Shown here: one piece after another, positions 35,838 through 48,720 of the stretch
How the letters are laid out: each line of letters starts with the position of its first letter
Numbering within the stretch: position 1 is the stretch's first letter
From: Hyperoodon ampullatus
Lineage: Eukaryota > Chordata > Mammalia > Artiodactyla > Ziphiidae
Assembly (NCBI GenBank): GCA_949752795.1
Contig: OX457072.1
Span: forward strand, 2,666,001-2,730,000
Direction: 5' to 3'
DNA: 64,000 bases
Notes under the pieces: model-generated
Databases searched by the model: none
What the model was told of the DNA's origin: nothing
Seen by the model: the letters and a program-made list of their open reading frames with translations, nothing else
Program-made: the position numbers and the translations under genes

Positions 35838-37215
35838 ATTTTTTTAATGTTAATTTTTAATTTTTTAAAGTTTATTGGAGTATAGTTGATTTACAATGTT
35901 GTGTTAGTTTCAGGTGTACTGCAAAGTGATTCAGTTATACATATACATATATTCATTCTTTTTTAGATTCTTTTCTTTTAGATATACGTTATCATAGAAT
36001 ATTGAGTAGAGCTCCCTGTGCTATACAGTAGGTGCTCGTTGTTTATCTGTCTTATATATGGTAGTGTATGTGTGTGTGTGTGTGTGTGTGTTCATCCCAA
36101 GTTTCTGATTTACCCCTCCCCTGTTTATTTTTCAACCTATTTTCTCTCTTTTGTTCAGATTAGAAATTTTCTAATTTTCCATTTTACCGTGTACCGATTC
36201 TTTCCTTTGTCCCCTCCTGTCTGTTGTTGAGCCCATCAACGGAGCTTTTTATTTCCATTATTGTATTTATTTCAGTTTCAAAATTCCCATTGGGCTGCTT
36301 TTCTTTGCCGAGGCTTTCTGTTTTTCACCTATTTCAAGTGTTCTGTGATTGCTCGTGGAATTATTTTTACCTCGGCTGCTTGTATCTTTGTAGGATGATT
36401 CTAATATCTCCGTCATTGCGGTGCTGGCTTCCATTTGTTGTCGTTTGTTCTTTCAGCTTGAGATTTTGTTATTGGTGTGATGAGTAATTTTCTATTGAAA
36501 GCTAGACATTTTTGTATTATGAAACTCTGGATCTTATTTAAGCTTTGTGTTTTAGCTGTTTTTTTCTGACACTTCTCTGGCAAGAAAAGGCGGGGGGCAT
36601 CTCCTTGACACCGCCAGCACAGGAAGAAGTCCAAACTCCCCAACTGGTCTCCCGAAGGGTTTGGGTCTCCTGGTTCCTGCTGGGTCGGGCTGAAAGCCTC
36701 GTCTCCCCTCGTGGGGTCCAGGGACACTGTGTTGGGGTCTCATGACCTGCATGCAGTCATGCAAGTCCCTGGTTCTCCCACTGTGGGGATGAGGGGTGCC
36801 CTGTCACAGGCTGCTGGGGACCAGGAAGCTGGGTTCCTTGCTTTCCTTTTCCTGCAGTGTTTGGCTAGAGTAGAATGATTATTATCTAAAAGTTTCTGTC
36901 CTCAGAGATTACAGTTTTCCTTGTCCTTTGACTAGAGAGAGCAGATCTTTTATTTGGTGGTTGGGGGGGGACTTTCTGGATCTGCACCTGTTGGTATTTC
37001 CAGGTTGCCTGTTTCTTTGGCTCCACATGTGAGGCAAGAAGAAAAGCCAGGGAACTGCCCTGTGTTCCTCAGGTCACAAGGTCCCTAGCTGGTCTGCTTG
37101 CTCTCTAGATTTTTGAGTTTTCTTTTGTATGCTTCATGTAACATCCAAGGTTTTTAGTTATACTTAGTGGGAACAGTAGGGAAATGTACATCTCCTCAAT
37201 CTTGGAACTGGAATT
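35838..37215 (-). repeat. L1 with 3' end and probable 5' region, middle missing
   Basis: 35838-36122 is a clear reversed L1 3' end (gttgatttacaatgttgtg, agctccctgtgctatacagt). From 36122 to about 37215 the text resembles old L1 5' regions read in reverse (cagcttgagattttgttatt, tctattgaaagctagacatt, ending 'ctcctcaatcttggaactgg'). The body of ORF2 is absent. The 5' assignment is less sure than the 3' one. Confidence 0.6.
36069..36091. repeat. (TG)n microsatellite
   Basis: About 11 pure TG units inside the L1 3' end. Confidence 0.97.
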
Positions 37216-38477
37216 TCCCCTCCATGTGGACTTGAGCTTATTTCCTGCCCATGTAGGCTGGGATTCAAGGTCATTTTATGGCTCAACCAGTCACAAGTTC
37301 TTTTAGTCTAGACTGTGGTTTCCTGGTAAAGTGGACCCTGGCAGGCACTGCCCGGACCTCCATCTAGAACTGAAGGACTGATTTTCCTGGTAACCGGGAA
37401 TGATGCAACAGTTAGCCCTCAGCATCAGTTAGCCCTGAGCTGCAGGGAGCTGCCTTGCCAAGGTTACGTCCCTTGCTGCTGCAGCCACGTCCCTACAGTC
37501 AGTGCAAGGGTACCAAGTCCTCCACCATCACGCCAGCTTCAGAGCCCCCATGGGCTGGCTGAAGCCACCACTGAGGCTACGTCGGAGCCGGGCTTGTCCT
37601 CTGTGAGTCCTGTTTCCTCCCTTCCCTTCCCCTGGGGTGGGGGAAGGCAGGGGCTCCCTGCAAACTCAGAGTGTGCCTCTCAACGAGCCCCACCTGTGGC
37701 TGGGAGCTGTACGGCTGTCTTTGAAACCTCAGAGACTTTGTACCTATTTGATTCCAGTGACTTCTGTTTGCTGGTGACTACACCCACGGTTCTTGCACAG
37801 TTGTAGCCAGACTGGTTGTAACCCACTGCTTTCTTTCTCTTCACCCCCATGCCTCTCATGCCCAACTTCAAGGGGGACCTGAGTGGGTCCCAGTGGGGGA
37901 CCTGCACTCTGAGTCATTCCTTACAATTTAGAGAACTCAGCGGGTCCTGCACCAGCAAGCCATGGCCCCCAGTGCCCGGGGAATAGGCTGCATGGGCACA
38001 GCCTAGGGAGCTCCAGCTTGTGTGTGTCCAACAGGACTTCCCCCCAAATCCCCTCCAAACTTTGAGTCTTTCTTATTGGAGTTCAAATCTGTGAGGTCTT
38101 AAATTGACGAGACTTTTTTCAGAATTTCAGATTTTTCTCTCCCCAGCCTGCTAAGAAACACTTTTATTACACCTATTAGTCATGGCCCTGAAATTGTCTA
38201 TCAGACACTAGGTGTTCCTTCAGTTTTCAAATAAAAGGTTACCTTTCCTGGGCAAGATCCTCCCTTGGACACTTTTGTAATTATAAATTGCACATTTTCA
38301 GAAGCTGCTGCTACAATATACTAAAACACTTACGGTAAAAGTAAAGAATAAATGTTCCTTTTTTAAAAAAAAAAAAAGAATGTTTTATTTCAAAATGACA
38401 TTTCTCTACTCTCCTATCAGATATGGATATTTTTCAGAACTTAAGTACTTATTTTTTGTCCTCTTTCTTTATTCTTA
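37216..38477. other. intergenic, no gene seen
   Basis: GC-richer in 37300-37960 and possibly more old L1 5' sequence, but I cannot show that. An A run lies at about 38365-38376. No coding signal. Confidence 0.45.
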
Positions 38478-39279
38478 GAGCGGCCCTCCTTATCCACGGT
38501 TTCAGTCACCTGCAGTCAACCAGGGTCAGAAAATATTAAATGGAAAATTCCAGAAATAAACAACCCTTAAGTTTTGAATGGTGTGTCATTCTGAGTATGT
38601 GATGAAATCTCACACCATCAGCTCCATCCCACCTGAGACGTGAATCGTCTCTTTGTCCAGAGTGTCCTGCAGGTTACTCACTTAGTAGCCGCTGGGTGAT
38701 CAGGTCGACTGTCCTGTGCTTGTGATCAACCAACCCTTATTTTACCTAATAATGGCCCCAAAGCACAAGAGGAATCATGCTGGCAATTCGAATATGCCAA
38801 ATAGAAGCCGTAAAGTGCTTCCTTTAAGTGAAAAGGTGAAGGTTCATAAGGAAAGAAAAGAATTATGTGCTGAAGTGGCTAAGATCTACAATAAGAACGA
38901 CTATTCTACCCGTGAAATTGTGAAGAAGGAAAAGGAAATTTGTCCTAGTCTTGCTGTAGCATCTCAAACTGCAAAATTTATAACCGTGGTACCTGACAAG
39001 GGCTTAGTTAAGATGGGAAAGGCATTAAATTTGTGCAGTAAGATACTTCAAAAGGGAGAGACCACATTCAACTAACTTTTATTACAGGATATTGTTATAG
39101 TTGTTCTATTTTATTATTAGTTATTGTTGTTAATCACTTACTGTTTCTAATTTATAAATTAAACTTTATCACAGGTATGTATGTATAGGAAAAGATACAG
39201 TATCAATATATAGAGGGTCCGGTACCATCCACTGTGTCTTGGAACAGATCCCATGCAGATAAGTGGGAGCTACCGTACA
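38478..39279 (+). mobile_element. Tigger-type DNA transposon, internally deleted
   Basis: Both ends are present and imperfectly inverted: 'ccctccttatccacggtttc' at the left and the complement of 'gcagataagtgggagctacc' at the right. Between them is a short transposase remnant and an AT-rich 3' part with 'ggtatgtatgtataggaaaa'. At about 800 bp it is a compact non-autonomous derivative of a TcMar-Tigger element. Confidence 0.85.
38752..39075 (+). pseudogene. Tigger transposase N-terminal remnant (107 codons)
   Basis: The frame opens at ATG 38752, not at the in-frame non-ATG codon 12 codons earlier. It keeps the Tigger N-terminal CENP-B/HTH-type text: 'MAPKHKRNHAGNSNMPNRS', 'VLPLSEKVKVHKERKE', 'AEVAKIYNKNDYSTREIVKK'. 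Part of the first helix region is deleted: the usual stretch after the 'LSEKVKV' box is shortened. The DDE catalytic domain is missing completely, so it cannot transpose. It is a fossil frame, although still open for 107 codons. Confidence 0.8.
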
Positions 39280-39414
39280 TTTTTTTACAGCTCTTATTTT
39301 TACAGTTGCAGCTCTGTTATTTCATACTTATTTATATTTTCTCTTGCTTTTGATTAACTATTTCCCAGCAACTATGAAAACAGAGCCACTTTGCTCTCTT
39401 AGCTGATTATAAAA

Positions 39415-39560
39415 ATCACTTGCTGAGCTTATAAAAATGCAGACTCCTGGGATCCTTGCAGGTACAATGAAACAGACTTTTTATGGAGGAGCCTGGGAAG
39501 ATATTTTAAATAAGCCTGTAGGTGAATCGTATCACCAAAGCGTGGAAAACTGATCTAAGT
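39415..39560 (+). mobile_element. MER5-like (hAT-Charlie) fragment
   Basis: 'gcttataaaaatgcagactc', 'ctgggatccttgcaggtac', 'ataagcctgtaggtgaatcg' and 'aaagcgtggaaaactgatc' follow the MER5 order. Diverged and non-coding. Confidence 0.6.
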
Positions 39561-39819
39561 CAAAGTTAGTTTTATGTACTAATCGGTTAAACATCCCCAA
39601 AGGTTCCTCTCTTTCCCCAGCCCTGATCAGACTTGCTGTGTGGACCGTGGTATGACTTTATTATAACATAATATTTATCAATTGACCTATCATCTATTTA
39701 CCTGAGATTCACTTGAGTTGGAAACACTCTATAAACATCCACATTTACCCTTATTTGCTTTATTACTTGAATGATTGCTTTCTAGAGAATTACAATGAAA
39801 CAGCCTTTTATGAAAGATC

Positions 39820-40160
39820 TGTGCTATAGATTGAAGGTTTGTGCCCCTTGAAAATTTATATGTTGAAACCTAGCCCCTAATGTGATGGTATGTGGAGGCG
39901 GACCTTTGGGAGGTGATGGGATTAGTGCCCTTACAAAGGAAGCTCTTGAGAGATCCCTCACCCTTCTGCGATGTGAGGTTAGAGCGGACACTCGGCTTTG
40001 AACTGTATAAACCAGGAACTGGGCTCTCATCGACACCAAAAGTGCTGGCACTTTGATCTTGGACTTCCCAGCCTCCAGAACAGTGAAAAATACATTTCTG
40101 TTGTTTATAAGCCACCTGGTGTGTGTTGTTCTTATTTAAGCAGCCAAAACAGACAAAGAC
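39820..40160 (+). mobile_element. MaLR LTR (MST/MLT1 type)
   Basis: 'ctatagattgaaggtttgtg', 'aatttatatgttgaaaccta', 'ggaggtgatgggattagtgc', 'gatcttggacttcccagcct', 'atttctgttgtttataagcc', ending 'cagccaaaacagacaaagac'. This is the sense order of a MaLR LTR. No internal part beside it. Confidence 0.9.
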
Positions 40161-41721
40161 AATCTGCTTTGGTTGATCCATTCATTCAAAAAGTATAATT
40201 GGACAATTACTAGGTCTGTTCTAAACCCTATGGGTGGTTACACCAGTGGATGAAAGAGAGAAAGCCTACCATCAGCCACTCCATTTCTTATCTACTAACC
40301 TGAGTCACTCAAAGATAAGGGAACAATGAGTGCATTTTGAATCGGAAGCACATTCGGTCAGTTTGCCTTGGAATAATTTCATATTTTCTTAGGTGACAAG
40401 AATAAGTATGATCTAATAAATAATTTTAGTGAAGATAAATCAGGAGAAACTCAGCTTACCTTTCATGAAAGAAGTTAGGCAGATTTAAATTATTTTCCTG
40501 AGAGTGAGGGTTGTTAAACACCAAAGGGGTAATTAAAAAATAAGGTAAAACCTCCACTTACAAATGCATTCAGAAATTTTGATAAGCTATTTCAGGCAAA
40601 AGCCTGAAATTTTTCCTTCTATAACAGAGTACATGAAATCAAATATTTTCATCAAAATTTTATTAAGGCAAATCTCATTTTACCATTAAATTAGTAGCTC
40701 TATTCAAAAGTACCAACCTACTTCTGCTCTAATTTTTGGATCACTGTCTACTGTATAAACATAAAAATAATGCTGACTAAAAATTAAAGTGAGAAAACTT
40801 AGATGCTGAAGTTATAGAAACTATTCTCCAAATTGATAGCAGACAGGATAAAAGTTGTATTTGCCACAGGGTTTTTTGTTTCTATGTGTTTTTTAATTTC
40901 AGCAAACAAACGAATGAAACCACAACCCACTGACTTTTGTCGACACAAATAATCCATAAATAATCTATTATAAGAATAGATATGAGTTTTATCTGAGTCA
41001 CACTGAGAACTATAGGCCCGGTAGACACAGATTCAAGAAGCATTTGAACTGTGTTCTGCCTGACTACAAAACGGGGGGAGCTTACAAAGGCAGAACCCAC
41101 AAAGTTACGTTAAGTTGTTTGTCAAGAATTAGGATGGGAGCTGGCAAGCAGCAAGGGTGCTTGTTAAGCAAGGATCGGGTGGGGTCTGAAGTGGTTGCAC
41201 GCTCAAGGGGAGACCTTGAGACCATGAGGTGGCAGCTGGCAGCTGCTGGCAGGTACTGTTTTGAGAGCAGCTGGTGGTGTCCCGAGTTTGATACAGTTCA
41301 AAATTCAAGTTCTCAGTGATGCAGGAATGTGTCTGAAACCAATATTCACAGTGACAACTGGGCTCCATTTCTGATGCCTGAACCACAGTTACTCCGTTTT
41401 GTGTTTTTTGTTTGTTTATTTCATTTGACAAAAATGTGTATTATCATATTCAGTTGAAAAGTAAATACAAAGTTGTGCATGTGCTTCGTTTATAACAATG
41501 TCAGCATATAGGAGACTCAGTAAACGCTTGTTGAATGTATTAATGAATAATGTAGAAAATATGCATGCCCATGGGCAGAGATCAAAAGATCAAAAGATCA
41601 ATATGTAAAATGATTAGTTGTAATAGGATTCTGGCCTTTTCCTCTTTCAGAGTCATCTTTAATTTGTATATTTTCAGCTCTTCCAGGTTTGAGTACAGCC
41701 AGCTGCCTATTTCCTTTTATT
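40161..41721. other. intergenic, no gene seen
   Basis: Includes a perfect 9-bp hairpin at 40589-40610 (atttcaggc / gcctgaaat with AAAA loop) and 'gatcaaaa' repeated three times near 41579-41600. No gene. Confidence 0.5.
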
Positions 41722-41800
41722 TTTTTAAAAATTTTTATTGGAGTATAGTTGATTTACAATGTTGTGTTAGTTTCTGCTGTACAGCATCCATTTTGATTTA
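41722..41800 (-). repeat. short L1 3' end
   Basis: 'tattggagtatagttgattt' and 'tgtgttagtttctgctgtac' only; a very short 5'-truncated copy. Confidence 0.85.
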
Positions 41801-44800
41801 TCAATGCATTCTTTTCTTTAATGGTTAAAGCAGATGTACAGTACATGTCTGACGGGCCAGAAGATAGGCTGTCCATTAGCATAAAGTTCAAGACAAATCA
41901 CACACAAGCTAGAATGACTTCCCCATACCTCAATGTGTGAAAATTTCTTCCATCACTTTAGATTCTTTCATCTTCAACATATTTTTCAAAAGCTAATAAA
42001 TATGTTCAATATAAAAAGCTTTAAAAAGTTATATTTCCCATTAAAAATGTAAGTATTAAGAAAGCATTTTCCTTTTGAATTATGAAAGTAAATTTTTTTG
42101 TAAGCTTCTGCAGCCACTACACAGATGTATAATTAAGCAGAAGAAATGAAGACGCCTTGCTTGAAAAACCTTTGCCCTTGCCTGATCAGGCTTAAAGAAT
42201 CATGGAATCGGGACTGTGTCCTCAGAGAGTAATCTACCTATGCTAAATAGCTCCCATTTCTAGAACTTCACTAAGATTTCCATAATAAGCATTATGGGAA
42301 TTCTAATATATATAAATATATAATATAAAAACATTTAATATTGTTATAGGTGCCCTGTATTGTAATGCAAGCATTTGTACAACTTGGAGATGGAAGAAAG
42401 TTAAAAAAAAAAAAACACTATTTGCTACTAGTACGATAAAAATAATTTAATGAGAGAATAAAGAAGGTGGGGAATGAAGGCTTTTTTCCCCTCCCTCAAT
42501 TCTTTTTGGCATTTGGAACATGTGAAAATTCTGTGAGTTTTGGGCCTCTTAAATTTAGTTGATTTCACCTATTTGTAAGATTTACTATTAAACTATTGCT
42601 GTAGTTCCTGCTTTGTTGACTATTTAAACAACATGAATTGAGTTACTACCTCCTGAGAGGATATGGCACCTGCTTTGAAGGAATTTACAGTTTGGTCAGA
42701 AAGCCAGACGCGTAAACAAGTTAAGTAGGGTGAAGAGAGGATGGGGGCGGTCAGAGAAGAAACATGACAGGAGAGGGGCAGGACCTGCTCCTGGTAGAGC
42801 AGTGACATCCTGGCCTCACACGTTTATGTGTCGTGTTTCCTACCCAATGACTTCATTCATTCATATTCATTTATTCGGCGCATGGTTTTCAGGAAATGCC
42901 ATGGGACACTTACATCACAGAAACAAGAGGCATTTTTCTCATCTCACACATACCCCTTATCTTCTTCAAAATTTTATTTCCAATGTGGCCTGTACTGCTT
43001 TAAACTATTCTGGTATTTTTCGCTCATGATTTGTGAAGAGGGGAGAATTAGAGTAATTATTTAGGTAGATCAAAAATATATTTTCATATCTGTTTCCCAA
43101 ATATTTCAGCATAGAATGTGTAGGAGAATTATCTTAATTTGAGAGCAAAACGAAGTAAGAAGAGAAAAAGAAAACCCAAATGATTGGCCAGAGGAAACCC
43201 AGAAGAAATGTCCCATATAAGTAATTCAAACCACCACAAAGGCGTGACTCTCTCTTGAGTCCATCTGCGTGTGTCTATTCACTCGTACTATTTTTCCTCC
43301 AAATAAACACTTTACTTGTTTCACTAAAAAAAAAAAAAAAAAGGAAAAGAAAAAAGAAAAGAAAAAGAAAACCCAAGAGGTTAGTATTATACTAATTTTC
43401 TCAACGAAGTTTTGAGTGGCCCCATTTCACGAGGCTCTTGCAATTCCTGCAGCATACAGTGACAGAGAAGTACCGCGTAGTGCTTTCTGCTCACCCCTCT
43501 CAGATCCCCCTCCCACATTCTCCCCATGCTCTAGAGTGTGTGGGTCCAGGGACACTGACCTCGGTGGGCTGCATCCACAGCCCCCCTTCCCCTCTGGCTT
43601 CCCACTGAGTTTGGCCAGTGGGATGCTGTGCAGAGGTCAGAGGACAGGAAGGGAGTGAGAGGTGTTTTCTGGGGTCTCCTCCCTGTGGAGCCAGGAGGTC
43701 CAGCTGCCTCCTTCTCCCTTAGGGTGGTCCAGCTGCACGGCCCTGACCCGAGATGGCTCTGTGTCCAGGGAACCCGGCCCTTGTTCATCCTTTCAGGCCT
43801 GTAGGAGGTGATGCCTCCCTCTTTTCCTCCACTGAGGCCAGCTGCAGGATACATTTTTTCTTACTTCTTACCAATTTTCCTAAACATGACCTACACTTTC
43901 ATGGTCCTCTTGTTAAGACTCCTCAAAGGACTTCTCAAACGGAGTGTGCCATTTGATTATGGCTGGGCCTGGAACATACTCTAAAGGGTATCTCAACAAA
44001 AATCCCCGAGTGGCTGTCTGGAGTGTGCCTTGAGCAAACCTGAAGTGTAGACAGCTCCATTTCTTAGCTTTAAAGGGTTTCAAGTTAAAAGAATAGACTA
44101 ATTACAATGGAGACATTCTATTTCCTAAGAATTACGGACTCATTACAAATTCATGCACCGGAGTTTATGTTTCAACTTCATTTTAATTTGAAATAAACTT
44201 TAATTATTTAAAAGCTTTGCTAGGAAGATCATAAAATATGAATGTAAAAAGTTATTTCACACTATGCTAGCCGTGGTGACTATAACTGACCCATATGAGA
44301 ATGTCTGGCACACAATAAACACTTATTACATGAAGGATTCATTTGTAATACAGAAGTACAAATTCTAACTTAAATTAAGTGAACGTGTCTACAAAAGAAA
44401 AAAATCCTCAGAAAATTAAATTTCATCAGAGAATTGAAAATGTGATATTTTAGAGAGGCTGCCTTATACCTGTACCTTATCAGCAGCTGCCCCTGGTCTG
44501 ATAAATGAAAAGAAAATGGACAGCTCAGCAGGAAGAGACAAGTAGACACAGAGCAGCCCCTGGGTTTCTATGACGTCATCCCCTTGGTTTATCACAAACT
44601 GGTTTGAAGCAATCGGGATGCAAGACAGGTTAGCATGTCACTAACATCCTATCAAGAGCTATTGAGTACTATCAAGAACTGAAATTTTAGGTGTTAGCTG
44701 GTAAACAGAAGTGTCCGCAGTCTGGAAAAATATTTGGCAAGTCGGACAGCTTTATTGAATGTAACTTCAATGCTTTCTTGCATTATCTATAATGTTTTAG

Positions 44801-44904
44801 TTCTAAGAACTTCCCCATGTATGACTTATTTATAAGGGTCCCTGGATATCATATTTTGCTTCCTGGCCTTCTAGGGCAATAACTGAAGGGGAAAAGCAGT
44901 CTGG
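41801..44904. other. intergenic, long repeat-poor stretch
   Basis: About 3 kb with little recognisable repeat. A purine-only tract follows an A run at about 43325-43374, and a MIR-end-like phrase (tggcacacaataaacactta) lies at about 44307. Open frames at 43416-43956 are GC-rich, overlap on both strands and lack domains. Confidence 0.5.
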
Positions 44905-45110
44905 AGGAGTAATTAGGAGTAAGGGCTGGTGTGGTCTGGACTCTCCCACATCCGCTTACCACTTTGTGACCTTCAACCCATGCTCTCTACACCTCAGTGT
45001 CCTCATCGGGAGGATGGGAGGTAAACACAGCACCAAGCTGAGAATCAGACGAGCTGACACAGGCAAACCTGGCACCTCACAAACATCCAATAAACCTAAG
45101 TGTCTTACCA
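44905..45110 (+). repeat. MIR SINE
   Basis: 'gtctggactctcccacatcc', 'ccactttgtgaccttcaacc', 'acacctcagtgtcctcatcg', 'gaggatgggaggtaaaca'. Sense order of MIR. Confidence 0.75.
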
Positions 45111-45227
45111 GCGTGAGTTTTCTGCCGCTGTCCCTCCAAGCACGCCCACTTTCCTTCCGGCTGTCACAGGCAGTGACATGAAAATATCCATCTTGGTTTT
45201 AATCGTCAAAAATGTAAGACTTCTTGT

Positions 45228-45598
45228 CAGACAGAGAAAGACAAATATATGATATTGCTTATATGTGGAATCTAAAAAAAGTGATACAAATGAACTTACT
45301 TACAAAACAGAAACAGACTCACAGACTTAGAGAACGAACTTCTGGTTACCATCTGGGAAGGGTCAGGGGGAGGGATAGTTAGGAAGTTTGGGATTGACAT
45401 GTACACACTGCTGTATTTAAAATGGATAACCAACAAGGACCTACTGTATAGCACAGGGAACTCTGCTCAATATTATGTAACAACCCAAATGGGAAAAGAA
45501 TAGACACATGTATATGTATAACAGAGTCACTTTGCTGCACACCTGAAACTAACACCACATTGTTAATCAACTATACTCCAATATAAAATAAAAAGTTA
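45228..45598 (+). repeat. L1 3' end, artiodactyl type
   Basis: 'atatgatattgcttatatgt', 'gaatctaaaaaaagtgatac', 'aacaaggacctactgtatag', 'ctttgctgcacacctgaaac', ending 'caatataaaataaaaagtt'. 5'-truncated. Confidence 0.92.
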
Positions 45599-45599
45599 A

Positions 45600-47149
45600 A
45601 AAAACTGTAAGACTTCTTGACCATGTTTTAACATGAGCTAGTCTTGAAACAAGTCGAACTTTAGAAAAAACATTTTACAGGATTTCTTGATTGTTTCCCT
45701 CAGGCACCTACAATGCGGGCGGGAAATGGAGGGGGTGCGGATCCCCCACGCACATGATGTTTTCCCAATGAAGCCATTGCAAAGAGCGCTGGCTTCTCAG
45801 AACTTCTCATGCAGTGTGGTCTCAGGGCATCATGCCGCGGTGCCCAGAGCTTTTCCAGGGACAGCTGAGGTGTGTGCCTGGCACCGTCTTTGATTTTTCA
45901 GACCTGTGCAATGCTGGGAAGGTGCAGGTCATCTGAAGAGAGCCTACCTAGGGAGCACGGCAGCAGAACTCTTTCAAATCACAGCAAAGAGGGAAAAAAC
46001 ACCCACGTTGCTTAGCGATGGTAAGTTCTGAGTAGTAGGTTACCATCCATATACAAGGGTTATCATGCCATTGTACACCTTTTCCAGTTCTCAGCGTTAT
46101 ATTCTAAGTAGCTAAATAAGAACCTCCATGAATTATCAATATTACCTCTGTGTTTCTCACACAGGGCCATAAAAGAAAGCAGATGAATGATAACAGCCTT
46201 TGGTCTTTTATTAAAGTTCCGTGACCTTTAAGTTACAGAAACTCCAGCCACGCATAAATTGCCTGTAAACCGAGCTGACAGTGAAGCTGTAAAAATGGCC
46301 AATCCTACAGGCAGCCTTGCATGTTACTAGGCTGGCCGAGAGTAACCATGGAGAAACAGAGATAATGATGAACAGCCAGGACCACCTCTGAGTGTGTGCT
46401 ATACAGGCAGCACATAAATGGTTTGATTTGAGGACATCCTTGCCTCAGAGTTTTCTCCACTACCCAGCTCAGTAACCGAAAATCTGAAGACTTCTTTGGA
46501 ACATCTTCTTTGAAATATTTGAAATGACAAGCATCACCTGAGAAGGTTCATGATTAACTCAGTAGCATCCTGTGATACAGTAATTTGAGTTTATTGATTC
46601 TTCCAGTAAACATTTATTGAGCACCTCCTGGGTGCTTGACAGTCAAAGTACAGAGAAGAAGTCTACGTTCACCTCTCTGAATCGGCCCCAAACAGTCCCA
46701 AAGGTAACTGTACCTGTCACAGACCATATGAACAACTCCGTACCTTCAGTCATCTGCCGCCGAAAATTCTGCTCCCTAAAGACTGATCTGTCAAGTCAAC
46801 ATCCAGTGGGGATGAATCTCTCCTCCTCCATGATGGAACAGAACCAGTGACCAACCTGCCACCAGGTAGCTGGTTGTTCCTCCTGGAGAATTGTTCGCTG
46901 TTTGGGGCTGAACTGTTTCTCTCTGCTGTTGGCAGATAAGGCCGCAGAGAAAGGGGTCAGCCTTGGAGAGGAGGAGTGTGTGTTGCTGAGCCCGTGAATG
47001 GCATCCTTATCACCATGGATACTTTTCTCTCGTCCATGAAAAGGTCCTGTGGGGCTGGGGAAGGATGCTGACTGAAGCCACGGAGCGCATCATCGTGTGC
47101 CTGAGTACCGAGCGCCTCCTCCGCGGTGGATACCCTTGGACGAGTATTC
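45600..47149. other. intergenic, no gene seen
   Basis: A reversed MIR end (gtaaacatttattgagcacc) lies at about 46608-46640. Otherwise non-repetitive and non-coding. Confidence 0.5.
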
Positions 47150-47624
47150 ACATGAGAGCGTGGTGGGCAGCCTCCTAGGATGGTTCCCCGGGGTCCTGCC
47201 TCTGGGCGTGTATGTCCTCGTGTGATGCCCTCCCCTTGAGTGGGGACTGGACCCAGGGACGTGCTTCGAGGAAATGAAATGCGGGAAACTGGTGACATGC
47301 CACCGACACGACGAGGAACTCTGCCTGCACACGAGCCCCGATGGAGAGGACGACCTGTCACGTGGTGAAGCGTGGGCCATGGCCAGCAGCCCGTGAGGGA
47401 CTGAGGCTTCCAGATTCAGAGACTGAGTCTTGCCCACAACCATGTTCCCTGGAGGTGGATCGTGTCCCAGAAGAGCCGTCACTTGAGCCAGAAGCTCTGA
47501 CCCCTGATTGCGACCTTGCCAGCCTGTGAAGCAGGGGACTGGCTAAGCCATTACTGGATTGTTGTTCTGAGCCTCTAAGTTTTGGAGGGTAATTTGTTAG
47601 ATAGCAACACATAACTAATACAGA
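47150..47624 (+). mobile_element. LTR-like element (MaLR/ERVL type)
   Basis: The end 'ctaagttttggagggtaatt' followed by 'agcaacacataactaataca' is the typical close of ERVL/MaLR-type LTRs. The body has 'gtgatgccctccccttgagt' and 'agcctgtgaagcaggggac'. The left boundary is not certain. Frames up to 134 codons cross it on both strands but are not genes. Confidence 0.6.
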
Positions 47625-47930
47625 CACAAACCCCACTTGAGAGATCTATCTACAGAGGTATGTGGATACCCCAAACTTCCTTGTCACTAGTCCTCCAGTC
47701 CTGTCCTTTCTGTATCCCTTACCATGCATCCAGCCAATCCATTAGCTACGGCTCATGAATTGATGTAGATGAATATTTCCCATCATCTGTCAGACCAGAG
47801 AAGGCAGACCAATTTTCTTTCAAATAACATGAAAGGTGACTGAGATGTCAGAGTTAGGATTAAATTTTGCTATAATTTTGCTGAAACCCTACCGTCTGAC
47901 TGTGCTGCAAATTATGAGATACAAACAAGG

Positions 47931-48002
47931 TCATTTCATCTTTAAGAGGCTGACATATAACGACCTTAAAGATGAAAGTTCATTTCATCTTTAAGAGACT
48001 GA
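47931..48002. repeat. two direct repeats with an inverted arm between
   Basis: A 23-bp unit at 47931-47953 recurs at 47980-48002 with one mismatch. Between them, 47965-47977 is the exact reverse complement of 13 bp found in both copies (47934-47946 and 47983-47995). The second pairing gives a 13-bp stem with a 5-base loop. Confidence 0.9.
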
Positions 48003-48244
48003 TCGGAACTCATTCTCTGCCACTGTAAAGATGGACGTGATTTTGATATCTTCATCAAGTCATTTGTTTTCTGAGATATATGGATTAATGTCACCAAGGG
48101 TTAATCCCTAAGAGGCTACTTTAGCTAGTCCCATATTTCTGGATGTTGGATAGCAGAAGACCCCTCAAATCTTTATTGTCTCCTTAGGGCTCTGTCCTAA
48201 TCTCCAGGAATTGTCTCTTGAAAACTTCACCAAGAACCTCTTCA

Positions 48245-48720
48245 TCACAAGTTTAACAAGTTCAAAATAATCCCTTACCTTCACCTCTCACATGCCACTT
48301 CCTTCATCTTCTAGTTCTTTCTGGTCAAAAGTTTTCTTTTTCTTTTTCCCTGTCATTGGTAAATGGTGCACCATCCTCCTGGTCTTCTGGACTAGGAATG
48401 TCAAAATTATCTCTCCTCAAGGAACAGCACACACTTTCACGCCTCATTCTTTTGTTTGTTTGTGCTCTTTGACCAGGACCGTCCGTATCCACATCTTATC
48501 CTCATTATATCCTTCGGAAACCAGCTACAATGCCACCTCCTCAGTGACGCCTCCCCTGATTTCCCCTGGTCGGCAAGAACAATTCTTCTCATGGACTTCC
48601 ACCAGACTTTGCCTCAGCACTACTTCGTCTTTATTTTGGTACTTTATTCTTCGCTGCATTTTCTTAGGTGTGTTCTGTAGAATGCTTGTCTCTTGGAAGC
48701 ATCCACATGAAGAAGTGCTC
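48245..48720 (+). repeat. LINE2 3' fragment
   Basis: 'aaccagctacaatgccacct', 'cctcagtgacgcctcccctg', 'atttcccctggtcggcaaga' and 'tactttattcttcgctgcat' follow the L2 3' order. The 161-codon frame across it is a repeat translation. Confidence 0.6.
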
